The position numbers and the translations under genes were made by a program. From the NCBI GenBank assembly GCA_002077065.1, contig NAJO01000019.1:1-64000 (forward strand): DNA of 64,000 nucleotides, written 5' to 3'. Within the stretch, counting starts at the first letter, position 1. Each line of letters opens with the position of its first letter. The notes beneath the pieces are model-generated. The model did not search any database, had not been told where the DNA came from, and saw only the letters and a list, made by a program, of their open reading frames with translations. Origin of the DNA: Cryoendolithus antarcticus. Taxonomy: Eukaryota > Ascomycota > Dothideomycetes > Cladosporiales > Cladosporiaceae. Below, one piece after another: positions 10,596 through 21,424 of the stretch.

Positions 10596-11245
10596 GATCT
10601 GACTGTGGGCTCGTGGAAAGCTAGCAATGTCGCTCGCTCACCCCCAACGAAGCAGCTGAGGGTCGCGAGACCGCATCGAGGTACACTCTCATCCGCAACG
10701 GGCAGTCCGAGATGATCATCCTTCCTGTCCTGCACAGCCATAAGGCTGAAGCTATTGGTGTCGATTGCCAAGTGGGATGAATCAGCATGATCGACTTCGC
10801 ATGGCGCCGCATAGTGCCTCTTTGAGCATCGCGGACGTCGATCACAAAGCCTTGGCGGTGTCGCGGAGCTCATGATACGGGATCTCAGTGTTTCGATTCG
10901 ACTTGCTCTTAGCCCGTGCACCATGCTGCTAACGTACGTCTACAACGAGTGAAAAGTCATGAAATCGCGTACAGTGCGATCTTCGCATGTTCAGCAGACG
11001 GTCAATACAGTCCGAACATGAGATGTGTAGGTGAAGTACGGGAGTGCTGCCGCCTTGTGTTATGTGAAATTTTCATTGTAGCGAGCGTCTTTACGAAACA
11101 TCTGAGCGCTTCAGCTCGATTTGCAGGCCTTCTATCACCTCGTCATTACTGTTTCTGAGCGCCATTGCGAAGCGAATTGGATATCATCAAGCATCGCCCA
11201 ACCCAGAACGCCATCCCATCTGTCCGCCTTCTCGTTACGTATCGT
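10596..11245. other. Intergenic region upstream of the Zn2Cys6 gene
   Basis: Contains the promoter of the Zn2Cys6 gene and the 3' flank of the DUF7598 gene. Only short unconvincing ORFs are seen. Confidence 0.5.
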
Positions 11246-12306
11246 CTAAGTAGGTCTCCATCTGAACGCCTCAGCTTCGCCACCTCTGCTCGGGTGGAAA
11301 GCACTGTCTGGTCTTGCCACCAGATGCACAAACTGCGGATTCACTCCAATCGGACCCGAGATCTCCACCTCCTTCTCAACGTTCACTGGGAGCTGAGGTC
11401 CCACGCTAGCCCGACCACTCTTGCGACCTCGAGTGAAGGCGCCCCAAACACTCTTCTTCGGGCAGTCGGTGGTGCGAGAGTACTTGCTTGTTGGGGAGAT
11501 CGGAGCTGCGGTAGGGTATGGTGGTGATGTGGTGTTGTGGTAGGAGGGAAGCAGGGATGTGCGATGGGTTGTAGGCGTGTGGAAGAGGCGAAGCGGACTG
11601 TACGGCTTTGGCGACGGGTGGGAAATGTACGAGGCCGCGAGCTCAGGAGCGGAAGTTGTAGTCGATTGGCTTGCTGATGAGGGCATGGGCGTCTTGTGCA
11701 CTGCAACAGCGCCTTTGGCACGGACCTGGCGGGCGGTGATGTTCTTGCTGCGGTCGCGGAACACGTAGCTCTGATAGTGGTGTCAGCAATACCCTTCATG
11801 AAGAAAGCAGCAAGGAACTTACGGCTATCAAATTTGCCCAGCCGAGCACGAAGATGATGCAGCCTGAGCTAATAACGATGCGCCAGAAGGCCAAGCCGAG
11901 GGACTCCTGGCTTGTAGCTTCCTTGTTGAGGTTACCCAGCATATTGATACCGAGAACGATCATGGAAAGTGCAAGTGCCACGAAGCCGTGCGATGGGCTG
12001 AGCACAGGCCAATTGCGTGCATAATAACCACGGAAAAGTGAGAGCTCCGAGCATAGTAGAAACACTAAGATAAAGTCAGTGTTGCAACAGGGATGATATG
12101 AAAGCTCGCCGCAACGTACTGCTGGTGACTGCGGTCAAGACATGCGTAACAGCGTCGAAGAAAAAGAACTTTGACGAGACCGAGGTCTTGACGAGCATGA
12201 CGATGCTGGCTGTGATCACGGCCATCAATCCGATCACGTTCATGACACGGATGCCGTTCAGGATCACGTAGCCTGGACCGGCGAGTGACTTGGGTGAGAG
12301 CGTCAT
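11246..12306 (-). CDS. DUF7598-type four-span membrane protein
   Basis: Three exons: 12306-12120, 12064-11823 and 11770-11246, with introns of 55 and 52 nt. The chosen start is the ATG at 12306, giving MTLSPKSLAGPGYVILN, the usual beginning of this Pezizomycotina family; the frame extends upstream only through a non-ATG codon. About 317 residues. Residues 15-145 contain four hydrophobic segments (VMNVIGLMAVITASIVMLV; the VTHVLTAVTSMFLLCSEL stretch; GFVALALSMIVLGINML; AFWRIVISSGCIIFVLGW). The sequence SYVFRDRSKNITARQVRAKGAV then marks entry into a Ser/Thr/Pro-rich cytosolic tail. The family is conserved in filamentous ascomycetes and has no known function that I can name. Confidence 0.8.
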
Positions 12307-13484
12307 GTTGTTCGTCTCCTCCACGTGCTGCTTACTTTGTGATGGTTGGAGGAAGTTTGCGATCTTCTCGAGCTTAGGGCTCTCGATTGGGACGTAAAGC
12401 AGTCTACAGTATGGCTGTCAGCGCGTTTCCCGCATGGTCTTCTCGGTGTAGTTACTTCTCTGTTGGCCACAACCGCAGGAACATGTGCAGTCTTGAAGTA
12501 GTCGATTAGGGTATGTTACAGCTGGCCAGCAGTGTGTCGGACGGTGGGTTTAGAGGGTCGTGAAAGAATTAATGATTGCAAGTATGGCTGCGTTGGTCAG
12601 GTGTAAGGTGAACGATGAGTAGGAAGCAGAAGGAAAGAGAGACGACCAGCGCCGCGAAGGCTATGGATTATTCCTGACAACAATAGCAGAACTAACAATA
12701 AGAAGAGGATGTAGGAAGAATACCGCGGTAGCTTATTCTCGTTCAAATCTAGGCGCGTGACTGATTTGCGCGATCATAGCCGCTGTTGCTATTGTCGCGA
12801 GCGCTGCTATCCGGTATTCACGCGCCTGTGCTCGACACTCGAAGATCCTCACGACGAGCGTGTGGTCAACGTGAGGCATGAAACACGTTACATGAACAGA
12901 AAAGCGCGATACGCCTTGTACGAAACGGACCATACTGAGCGTCAGCTGTAGCTAGTTGCAAGACCTGCTGCGCGCCATTGGCTCTCGACTGGCCAAAGGT
13001 ATGCTTGTCCCCGCTCGCGTCGAAACCTGGCCGTGCGACACTAATCGATAGGTTTCCGTTTGCTGCTGCACGAAGCGCGCTTCAGTTTCAGAGTCACGTC
13101 AAAGCTTCTTCGCGATCTGCTTGGTGTGCCAATTTACATGACTCAAATCTGCCGCCAAGGCTTGAACAGTCGGCATACCACGATATTGGTGCGATAGTGA
13201 TATTAGCGCTAGGTATTTGGATCGTCAATTGATGTAGTTGTCACCTCGACGAAGTGCGTGTTATAGTCGTGAGGCAACGACACGTGTGACGAACTTAGCC
13301 TGTTGCGGGGCGGACCGCTGCCACCATCCTTATTCAGTCGCTACGATAACCCGATCTTTTCCTTTCATCAGTCCGCCACATACGCCGCTCAGATTCGCAA
13401 TAGATTGAAGAGTGTTACCACAAGCGACCAGAAGTGCTTTTCAAGTCCTCCGCAAATCTCGGTGGACAATCAGCATCGCACGAG
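12307..13484. other. Divergent promoter region
   Basis: Shared upstream region of the DUF7598 gene (-) and the SERF gene (+). It includes an AT-rich, purine-rich patch around 12560-12720. No gene recognised. Confidence 0.5.
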
Positions 13485-13792
13485 ATGGCGCGTGGCAATC
13501 AGCGTGAAAACGCTCGGGAGGCAGCTGCAAAGAAGGCCGGCAACGTGGTATGTCCCTCTCTCCAGCCTTTAGATGGTCATTCCTTGACTGACATGATTTT
13601 TTAGAAGAATAAGACCACGATGAGCGGCTCGGAGCAGATGCGCAACAAGGACGAAGTTGCGAAGATCATGCGCGAGAAGCAGTTGGCTGGTATGTCTCGC
13701 TCTCTTGTGATCCGGTAACAGAGTCAACACTGACTTCTTCTACAGCCGAAGAGAAGAAGAAAGCTGAGGCTGCTGCTGGAGGCAAGAAATGA
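13485..13792 (+). CDS. SERF/4F5 family small basic protein
   Basis: A short gene found by splicing: exons 13485-13547, 13605-13689 and 13746-13792 with introns of 57 and 56 nt (GTATGT donors, TTTTAG and TACAG acceptors). The product is 64 residues. It starts MARGNQRENAREAAAKK and continues NKTTMSGSEQMRNKDEVAKIMREKQLAA before a Lys/Ala-rich tail, the layout of the 4F5/SERF (small EDRK-rich factor) family. Animal and yeast members are abundant, disordered, highly charged proteins that modify amyloid assembly and bind RNA; the role in this fungus is inferred from the family. Lengths and motif order match the family well. Confidence 0.9.
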
Positions 13793-14160
13793 GGATGCGA
13801 AGTTGTGCGATTTGTGTGTCCTGGTGGACTTAGCGATATGGGATCGAGACGAAGGGCTGTCTATAGATCGTGATTGCTTTGAATGATTGAACGATGCCAC
13901 AAGCGACCCCAATATCCGTCTTGATATCTGATGCATTTCTCGTCCATCCCGCTGCTGCTCAACACTATGAAAAATCGAGGACCTCGAAATGAAAGTCTCG
14001 AACCCTCCCTCATGCATGCACGTTTCCGCCAAGTCATGTTGACTTGTCAAGGGTCCAACACTAGCTTGCCTCCCATTGCCCGCTGTTCCCATCGACCCTT
14101 AGGCGTTTTAGACCACGGCTTGTCTCCAAGGACTTCATCTTCCCGGCGTGAACAGTAGCC
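13793..14160. other. Intergenic region between SERF and desaturase genes
   Basis: 3' flank of the SERF gene and promoter of the desaturase gene; no other feature seen. Confidence 0.5.
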
Positions 14161-15358
14161 ATGCCGTCCACAGTCCTTACCGCCACGATAGCGCAGCCTA
14201 CTGAGGCTGAGACAACACCCCTCGATGTCAACACAGCCAGCATGAAAGCCAATGGCAAAGAGCGGGACGATTTTTTTTGGGCATACACCGAGGAACCACA
14301 TAGGACGAGGCGACAGGCGATCATAAAGGCACATCCAGAAGTCCTGAAGCTGTGCGGACCTGAACCATTGACGATACCCGTCGTACTGGCCGTTGTCGCG
14401 CTACAGGTCGTCTGCTCCTGGTTCGTGAAAGATGCAGCCTTCTTCTCATGGCGCTTCCTTACCACCGCCTACATCATTGGCGCGACCGCGAACCAAAACC
14501 TCTTCCTCGCCATTCACGAGATCTCACATAATCTCGCCTTCAAGTCACCCTTGGCCAACAGACTTTTCGCCGTGGTAGCCAACCTACCAATTGGCATCCC
14601 ATACTCGGCGTCCTTCAGAGTAAGCCGCAGTACCTCCCACTCACTCTCTTCATACTAAAGCAATCCAGCCCTACCACCTCACTCATCACAAGTCGCTCGG
14701 CGTCGATGGCTTGGACACCGACCTCCCCACTGCTCTCGAAGCCTGGTTCCTCGACTCTGTCGGAGGAAAGGCCTTCTTCTGTACCTTCCAGATCCTGTTC
14801 TACGCCCTTCGACCCATGATGGTCTACAAGATTCCTCTGACCAACATGCACGCCTTCAACATCGCGGCTCAGATCTCATTCGATGTCGCGATACTCAAGG
14901 TGTTTGGCGGTACGGCGCTGGGATACTTCATCATGAGCTCCTTCTTGGCGGGATCTCTACACCCGTGCGCAGGACACTTCATAGCGGAGCACTACGTGTT
15001 CTCGCAGCATGCACGATTGGCAGAAGGGCGGAAGAGCGAGGCAGCGAAGCTAGTGCCACCACCGGAGACATTCTCGTACTACGGGATACTCAACATCTTC
15101 ACCTACAACGTGGGATTACATAACGAGCATCACGATTTCCCGGCTATACCTTGGACGAGGCTATGGAAGCTCAACGAGATTGCGAACGAGTTCTACTGCG
15201 ATCTGCCTTGCCATCACAGCTGGGTGGGCGTGACCTGGCAGTTCATTAGGGACAAGGAGGTCGGCTTGTGGTGTAGAGTGAAGAGGAAGGAGGGTGGAAG
15301 GAAAGTTGGCGCTGGCGAGGGCGCGATGCATGCCCAGCCGCCGCTGGTGTCGAGGTGA
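14161..15358 (+). CDS. Sphingolipid delta-4 desaturase (dihydroceramide desaturase)
   Basis: Two exons, 14161-14619 and 14669-15358, with a 49-nt intron placed exactly before PYHLTHH; 382 residues. The enzyme introduces the 4,5-trans double bond of the sphingoid base in dihydroceramide at the endoplasmic reticulum, a step toward glucosylceramides. The three di-iron histidine boxes are present: HEISH at 119-123, HLTHH at 156-160 and HNEHH at 304-308. The diagnostic N-terminal DFFWAYTEEPHRTRRQAI of the lipid-desaturase N-domain (DES family) is at about 38-55. Hydrophobic spans lie at about 80-115, 140-155 and 205-245. The C-terminus is basic with KRKEGGRK. Length and boxes agree with fungal DES1/DEGS-type enzymes. 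Confidence 0.95.
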
Positions 15359-15745
15359 AAGCGATACATTGTACAGTATAGATAATGCATAGATGTCATG
15401 CCCATGTCGATTAGAAGCTCTGACTTAGCGCTCACTACTTCTGCTGTTCCGTAATCTCAATGCGTGGCTAGAAAGAGGTCTGGACGTGGATGGCCTTCTC
15501 GAACGGACTCGACGAGATGGAAAAGTGCCATCATTGGTGTCCAAGATTGAGCGGTGCACTGTTAGCAACTCCAGTCGGTCGCGTGCCTTGCAGCCTGAGG
15601 CAATCCGACCGCGAAGCTGGAAGGCATCTTGAATGCCCTCAATGCGTCGACCACGCCATTACGACCCCGCCAAGTACTACACATCCGATACAACGTACAC
15701 CTCGCCTACATCCGGTCCATGATACAATCTAATGACATCTATAGC
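15359..15745. other. Intergenic region upstream of COX8
   Basis: 3' flank of the desaturase and promoter of the COX8 gene. No separate gene. Confidence 0.5.
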
Positions 15746-16093
15746 ATGCTCTCCCGAACATTCGCCCGCCTGCCGGCCACCACCGCCCGCCGCGGCTTCC
15801 ATACCACACGCCCCCAGTTCGCCTCGCCGTACCATTACCCCGAGGGACCGCGAAGCAACATTCCATTCAATCCACTCACAAGATTCTTTGCGGTGAGATA
15901 CTGGACGTTCATGGGTAGGCACACGAGTTGGGCGAGAGGCGCTGAGGTAGAAGAGATAAGCTAACGCGGCCATAGCTGTTGGATTTGGAGCACCATTCGG
16001 CATCGCAGGTAAGCTTGAGACTTGGACGAAGATGTGGATGATTGGCAGGTGCTGACGATGTGGACAGTGTGGCAGACGTACAAGAACAAATAG
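15746..16093 (+). CDS. COX8: Cytochrome c oxidase subunit 8 (COX7C-type)
   Basis: Three exons, 15746-15914, 15976-16008 and 16068-16093, with introns of 61 and 59 nt; the product is 75 residues. The start MLSRTFARLPATTARRGFHTT has the Arg/Ser-rich, acid-free character of a mitochondrial presequence; an upstream in-frame ATG (MIQSN) is less likely. The mature part contains the conserved YHYPEGPRSNIPFNP motif and a single transmembrane helix RYWTFMAVGFGAPFGIAVWQ ending with TYKNK. This is the small nuclear-encoded subunit of complex IV called Cox8 in yeast and VIIc in mammals. The second exon is only 33 nt. Confidence 0.95.
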
Positions 16094-16397
16094 AAGGTGC
16101 GCTGGGCTGAGGCGGTTTGGAGGGATGGCGGGAGGACCAATGCGGCTGGAGGACCTAGCACTCGGTCACGTCGTGACACTGGTCTGCGGTACATGTGCAA
16201 GTTCTACGGCGCAACTGCGACGAGGATAGCAACGCAATACTACGAGAGCTTCACTTCGAGACATATTGCAAGCTGATTGGCTCGCTTGGGGTTCCCGCTA
16301 GCGTTTCTGTACATAAAATATATCAATCTTAAACAAAGGTCAATGTCACACTGCCAGCGTTAACGTGGGTGATCGACTGAGGCATGCAACTCATACA
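16094..16397. other. Promoter region of ELP1
   Basis: Includes an AT-rich patch with TACATAAAATATATCAAT around 16311-16328, about 70-90 nt before the ELP1 ATG, suitable for a core promoter. Confidence 0.45.
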
Positions 16398-19300
16398 ATG
16401 CGCAATCTGCGGAATATCGTCCACGAGATAATCGTCTTCGGCGAAGAATCTGCACCTCTCGTCGCAACTGCGTGGGACCCGTCTGATGATTCACTCATAT
16501 GCGCCTTCGGTCCTACCGAGATTGACACTCTCCTTACCGTCAAGCGCTTCAAGAATGCTTCCAACCCCGAAGATTTCCTCAAGATAGCATCCTGGGACGC
16601 ACCATCGCCGAATCCAGATCTACCCGTTGATCGAGTCCTAAGTTTTCACTACTTCGCGGACGCCGGACTCATCACTCTCGTTCTCGCAGGCGGAGACATC
16701 GTCACCGTGCGTGAGGATGCCACACCTGATCAGGACCTGATCGAGATTGTGGGCTCCGTCGATGCTGGCATCACAGCCGCAGTATGGAGTCCAGACGAGG
16801 AGCTTCTTGCCATCGCCACCAACGCAGACACCGTGCTGTTTATGACTCGAGACTTCGAGAGCATAGCTAACATCACATTGACTTCCGATGATTTTAAGGT
16901 CTCTGATCATGTCTCGGTCGGGTGGGGAAAGGCGGAGACGCAGTTCAAGGGACGGGGTGCGAAGGCATTGCGAGATCCGACAGTGCCGGAGCATGTCGAT
17001 GAGGGAAAGCTCAGCGACTTGGACGATGGAAGGGCGAGTTTTTCATGGCGGGGCGATGGACAGTATGTGGCCATGAACAGTGTGCTTGACTCAACGCCTA
17101 AGCGCAGGATCATCCGAGTGTTCTCGAGGGAGGGTGTCCTGGAAAGCGTGAGTGAGGCTGTGAACGGACTCGGCGGCGCGATCAGCTGGAAGCCAAGTGG
17201 ACAATTGATCGCTGCTACACAGCATTTGGCGGACAGAATTGACATCGTATTCTTCGAACGGAACGGCCTGCGTCACGGAGACTTCAGCCTGCGACTCAAT
17301 GCCAACGAGCTGGCCGAGGTGCGCGACAACATCGATCTTGCATGGAATGTCGAATCGACTGTCCTGGCAATCTCGTTGCCGGGTAGAACACAGCTCTGGA
17401 CGACGAACAATTATCACTGGTACCTCAAGCAGGAGATTATCTTCGCTGATCAGGACCCATTGCCACAACTAGCGAAGACCACGTGGCATCCAGAAAAGTC
17501 TCTACGACTAAGCTGCAGTACAGGCGATGGATTGCGAACACTGGAGTACACTCTGAATGTCTCGCGAGGGCCAGTGAATGCTCCTCACGATACTGGCACA
17601 GTGGCTGTCATCGACGGCTGTAAGGTGAAGATCACACCACTACGCACAGCCAACGTACCACCGCCCATGGCATTCGATGAGGTCGAGTACTCAGACAGTG
17701 CCCTGGATGTGGCTTTCAGTCGCACGGGTAACGAATTCGCAATCTTGCACCACGGCGAAGTGACCTTCTGGGAGTGCGATTACAGTGCCAAACCAATGGT
17801 GCGTGCGAAGCATGTCCAAACGGTCTCTCTGGCGGCTCTCGAAGAAACCAGGAGTTCACCGCGCCAGTTATGTCTTGGTCCCGGTGAAGAAGCATTGGTG
17901 CTCTCCTCGGAGGCAGGTTCGGGCAGCTCTCAAATGCACGTCCTCTCAAAGAACTCGACGATGAGCAGTATGATAACAGCAGCACATGTGTTATCACTTT
18001 TCGCGCGCTCTGATCATGAGCGAATACACTGCCTTGATGCTGAAGGTACGCTCGCCAGTATCACCTACGACAATACACCGGACGGGATGTCAAGCATCGA
18101 ATTCGAGCCTTTGCTCGTTCGATTGCCAACTTCATGCCCACAAACAGCTGTCTGGCGACATGATGGGCCTTCTCGTGTCTTCAGCCTTAGCGCGAGCGGA
18201 GTATTGCATATTAGAGGTGACGGAGTAGCAACTACAATATCAGGGTGCACTTCTTTCATTGTCGCAGCAAGCCATCTGATTTACACCACAAGTCAGCACC
18301 TGCTGAAGTTTGTGCATCTTCACGACGGCGATCTCAGCATTCCTCCAGACGAGCCGGAGAAGGACGAACGATGCCGCAACATCGAGCGTGGTGCGAGGCT
18401 GATCACAGTAATGCCCAGTGCATACTCGCTAGTCTTGCAAATGCCTCGGGGTAACCTTGAAACCATATACCCACGAGCTCTGGTTCTCGCAGGCATCCGA
18501 TCGGCTATCAACGATCGAGACTACAAGAAAGCGTTCCTGATCTGTCGGACGCATCGTGTGGATATGAACTTTCTACATGACTATGCGCCACAGCAATTCA
18601 TGAGAGACGTGGAGCTTGTGGTCAAGCAGATCAAGAAGAAGGAGTACATTGATCTGCTACTCTCCTCTATGTCGGAGGAGATTGTTGCTGAAGGCATCTG
18701 CAAGGAGACGCTACTTGTGTCTTCTGATCTACCGGTTGTGAACGGCGTGAACGGTACAGTACACGAAGCAAAGATACCGACTTCGAAGGTCAACGCAGTT
18801 TGTGATGCGTTCATTGCCGTTTTGGAAAAGGACCGGAGCCGATATCTGCAGAACATTGTTACCGCCCATGTATGCAAGCAGCCACCAGACCTGGCTGCTG
18901 GCCTGACGCTTGTCTCGGAGCTACGAATCGCGGGAGATGAGGCACAGCTCACCCGAGCTATCGAGCATATCTGCTTCCTTGCAGATGTGAACCAGTTGTA
19001 CGATACTGCGCTGGGCTTGTACGATCTTGAAGTGACGTTGCTAGTGGCGCAAGAGTCGCAGAAAGACCCGAGGGAGTATCTTCCGTACTTGCAGAATCTA
19101 CAGGACATGTCGGACTTGCGTCAACGCTTCGCGATCGACAATGACCTCAAGCGATATGGCAAAGCCTTAATGCATTTAGGCGAGCTGACGGTGTTCGATG
19201 AGGTAACAACGTATACAGTCAAACATGATCTATACAGCACAGCCTTAACACTGTATCGCTATGACGCTGCCCGCACGAAGACACTGATGGCCCTATACGC

Positions 19301-20330
19301 CAAGCACCTGAGCAGTTGTAGCAAATACAGAGAAGCAGGTATAGCCTACGACTTCGTTCAAGACTACACCAAAGCCTACGAGGCCTACAGGTCCGCCAAC
19401 ATGTGGCGGGAGAGTCTTGCGGCAGCGACGATGGCAGACCTAAGCGACGACGACATCATATCACTTGCACGCAACCTAGCAGAGGGACTGGAAGAGTCGA
19501 AAGATTTTGTCGACGCAAGTTTGATGTACCAAGACTACTTGCGCGACGACCAACATTCCCTAAGGCTCCTTTGCAAAGCACACCGTTACTCCGAAGCAAC
19601 GCGAATAGCAATCAAGCAACGCAATCCAACTTTCGTCCAATCTGTCATCGATCCATCCCTGATCGAAAACTCCGCCTCCATGACCGAGCTCCTAGCCGAC
19701 ATGAAGACCCAACTCCAAAACCAAATCCCCCGGCTCCGCGGGCTCCGCACCAAGAAGTCCGAAGACCCCCTTTCCTTCCTTGACAACGGCGACGCCGACG
19801 ACGTCGATGTCCCCGATAACCTTTCCCTTGCTCCAACAGACACGTCCACCTCCGGAGGGACGTTCATGACCAAATATACCAACCGCAGTACCGGGACCTT
19901 GGCGTCGAATGCTTCCAGGAAGACCAGTAAGAACCGACGGCGAGAGGAGCGGAAGCGGGCGAGAGGCAAGAAGGGAACGGTGTATGAGGAGGAGTATCTT
20001 GTTAATTCCGTAGCCAGGCTTGTCGAGAGGTTGAATGTCGTGTCCGAAGATGTTAGTGCGCTTGTCGAGGGGCTGATGAGACGGGCTATGCGAGAGCGGG
20101 CCTTGGCGGTCGAGGCGGCGATGATCGAGGTCGTTGCTGCGTGTCGGGAGTGTATGCCGGAGGTCTTCGAGTCGGATACGAAGAAGCTTGCCGGTGGCGG
20201 TGATCCCGTGGCAGAGCAGTCGAGGCCCTACGGCGGGCAGGGCGTGCTGTGGGAGGCTTTGTCGGGGTCCGGAGCGCCGTCCGCAGCGCCGGTGCTGAAG
20301 CCGTTCGAGCGGCTCAGCTTGCTAGAGTAG
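16398..20330 (+). CDS. ELP1: Elongator complex subunit Elp1 (IKI3)
   Basis: Intronless gene of 1310 residues. I start at ATG 16398 (MRNLRNI), the usual fungal start; the open frame continues upstream only through non-ATG codons. Elp1 is the scaffold of Elongator, which makes 5-carbonylmethyl modifications on wobble uridines of tRNA in the cytosol. The N-terminal two thirds form two WD40 propellers (for example TAAVWSPDEELLAIATN; AISWKPSGQLIAATQH). The last 500 residues are TPR-like helices (HLSSCSKYREAGIAYDFVQDYTKAYEAYRSANMWRES region). Near the C-terminus a basic stretch RKTSKNRRREERKRARGKKG corresponds to the tRNA-binding region, followed by EEEYLVNSVARLVERLN, a conserved dimerisation segment. 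Length and order match the family. The stop is 11 nt from that of the opposing gene. Confidence 0.95.
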   Translation: MRNLRNIVHEIIVFGEESAPLVATAWDPSDDSLICAFGPTEIDTLLTVKRFKNASNPEDFLKIASWDAPSPNPDLPVDRVLSFHYFADAGLITLVLAGGDIVTVREDATPDQDLIEIVGSVDAGITAAVWSPDEELLAIATNADTVLFMTRDFESIANITLTSDDFKVSDHVSVGWGKAETQFKGRGAKALRDPTVPEHVDEGKLSDLDDGRASFSWRGDGQYVAMNSVLDSTPKRRIIRVFSREGVLESVSEAVNGLGGAISWKPSGQLIAATQHLADRIDIVFFERNGLRHGDFSLRLNANELAEVRDNIDLAWNVESTVLAISLPGRTQLWTTNNYHWYLKQEIIFADQDPLPQLAKTTWHPEKSLRLSCSTGDGLRTLEYTLNVSRGPVNAPHDTGTVAVIDGCKVKITPLRTANVPPPMAFDEVEYSDSALDVAFSRTGNEFAILHHGEVTFWECDYSAKPMVRAKHVQTVSLAALEETRSSPRQLCLGPGEEALVLSSEAGSGSSQMHVLSKNSTMSSMITAAHVLSLFARSDHERIHCLDAEGTLASITYDNTPDGMSSIEFEPLLVRLPTSCPQTAVWRHDGPSRVFSLSASGVLHIRGDGVATTISGCTSFIVAASHLIYTTSQHLLKFVHLHDGDLSIPPDEPEKDERCRNIERGARLITVMPSAYSLVLQMPRGNLETIYPRALVLAGIRSAINDRDYKKAFLICRTHRVDMNFLHDYAPQQFMRDVELVVKQIKKKEYIDLLLSSMSEEIVAEGICKETLLVSSDLPVVNGVNGTVHEAKIPTSKVNAVCDAFIAVLEKDRSRYLQNIVTAHVCKQPPDLAAGLTLVSELRIAGDEAQLTRAIEHICFLADVNQLYDTALGLYDLEVTLLVAQESQKDPREYLPYLQNLQDMSDLRQRFAIDNDLKRYGKALMHLGELTVFDEVTTYTVKHDLYSTALTLYRYDAARTKTLMALYAKHLSSCSKYREAGIAYDFVQDYTKAYEAYRSANMWRESLAAATMADLSDDDIISLARNLAEGLEESKDFVDASLMYQDYLRDDQHSLRLLCKAHRYSEATRIAIKQRNPTFVQSVIDPSLIENSASMTELLADMKTQLQNQIPRLRGLRTKKSEDPLSFLDNGDADDVDVPDNLSLAPTDTSTSGGTFMTKYTNRSTGTLASNASRKTSKNRRREERKRARGKKGTVYEEEYLVNSVARLVERLNVVSEDVSALVEGLMRRAMRERALAVEAAMIEVVAACRECMPEVFESDTKKLAGGGDPVAEQSRPYGGQGVLWEALSGSGAPSAAPVLKPFERLSLLE

Positions 20331-20341
20331 TTAGTAGTCTT

Positions 20342-21424
20342 TCACCTCTGCACCATCTTCGCTGTCTTTTGAGCCGTCTTTTTCGCCTTTTCAGCCTGTC
20401 TCCTTGGAACTTGCAGCCTGTTTTTGCGTGCGCGATCCAGTAGGGCCCGCTTGGCCGCCTTGTCGTTTCCATCCTCCAGCAAGAAGCACGCTGCATTCTT
20501 TCTGACTCCGAGGCCGATCTCGGTCCAGGCTGCGTGCTCGACCTTGGGATTCCAGTTACGGTCCTCGCGGCGGGGCGGTTGCTTGCCGACTCGAAGCATG
20601 CCATCGGCACCGTGGATGATGAACCTGTTGATGCGTGCCATGGCGTTGTCGAACGTGGTCTTGTCGTACTTTTCAGCGGCGGTCACAGGAACACGCGCTT
20701 TCTTCGTCTTCATCGTGGCGCGTGTGCTGTTATCACTGCCCTGCTCCAGTGTCTCCGCGGGTGTGGGCTGTTGGTACATGGTATGATCAACCATGCCATA
20801 CGTCGGTATCTGGGGTTGTGCGTAGTTGGCGACAGCCTGGTATCCAAAGTAGGGAAGCGGGTCTTGCCCCTCGGGGGACAACGGTGGCGTGGGAATGGTG
20901 TTTTGCGGTGCATCAGCCGCGGTATACCAAGGGCTCATTGCGCCACTGAAAGCTTGAGGTTGGATCAGAGGGTTGGCGGCCGCCCAGTTGCCATTCAGCT
21001 CGCCCTCATGGAGCGTGGGGTAGTCTTGAGGAAGGTTGGGGAACAGGTCCTCGTATCCAGTTGGCCCGGCAGGCTCCAGTTGCTGTGGCATCTCCAGGGC
21101 GAAGTCTTGTTGGACCATGATGTTGGCTGGTGCACCATAGATCTGAGGCGCTCCCATCGTAGTGGCAGGGAGAGTCATTGGCGCAGCTAGTGCTTGCTGC
21201 ATTGGTGCCATGTGTCGATCGGGCGTTTCCAGGGACAGGTCGAAGTTGAACTCGCCTGCGGTGCTATCCACCGCATTGGGGACGAGAGGTTGCTGTGCCA
21301 CTGCGCCGTCAAGAGGGAGAGTCGCAGTGGTGGCATTGCTGAACAGGTTGGGATCTTGATAGTCGAAGGCATCCTGTTCGCCAAAGATCTCGAGATAGGC
21401 GTCGAAACCGCAGTATTCCGCCAT
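20342..21424 (-). CDS. Uncharacterised protein with C-terminal basic domain
   Basis: Single-exon ORF of 360 residues; I do not recognise it. The first 210 residues are low complexity (Pro, Gln, Ala, Asp-rich), starting MAEYCGFDAYLEIFGEQDAF, with a PTPPLSPEG motif of the kind seen in transcription regulators. From about residue 240 the sequence looks folded and conserved in style: KARVPVTAAEKYDKTTFDNA, then NRFIIHGADGMLRVGKQPPRREDRNW, and AWTEIGLGVRKNAACFLLEDG, ending in a very basic helix (KNRLQVPRRQAEKAKKTAQK). A nuclear role would fit the composition but is only inference. It is convergent with ELP1 with 11 nt between the stop codons, so the mRNAs must overlap at their 3' ends. Confidence 0.65.
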   Translation of the reverse strand: MAEYCGFDAYLEIFGEQDAFDYQDPNLFSNATTATLPLDGAVAQQPLVPNAVDSTAGEFNFDLSLETPDRHMAPMQQALAAPMTLPATTMGAPQIYGAPANIMVQQDFALEMPQQLEPAGPTGYEDLFPNLPQDYPTLHEGELNGNWAAANPLIQPQAFSGAMSPWYTAADAPQNTIPTPPLSPEGQDPLPYFGYQAVANYAQPQIPTYGMVDHTMYQQPTPAETLEQGSDNSTRATMKTKKARVPVTAAEKYDKTTFDNAMARINRFIIHGADGMLRVGKQPPRREDRNWNPKVEHAAWTEIGLGVRKNAACFLLEDGNDKAAKRALLDRARKNRLQVPRRQAEKAKKTAQKTAKMVQR

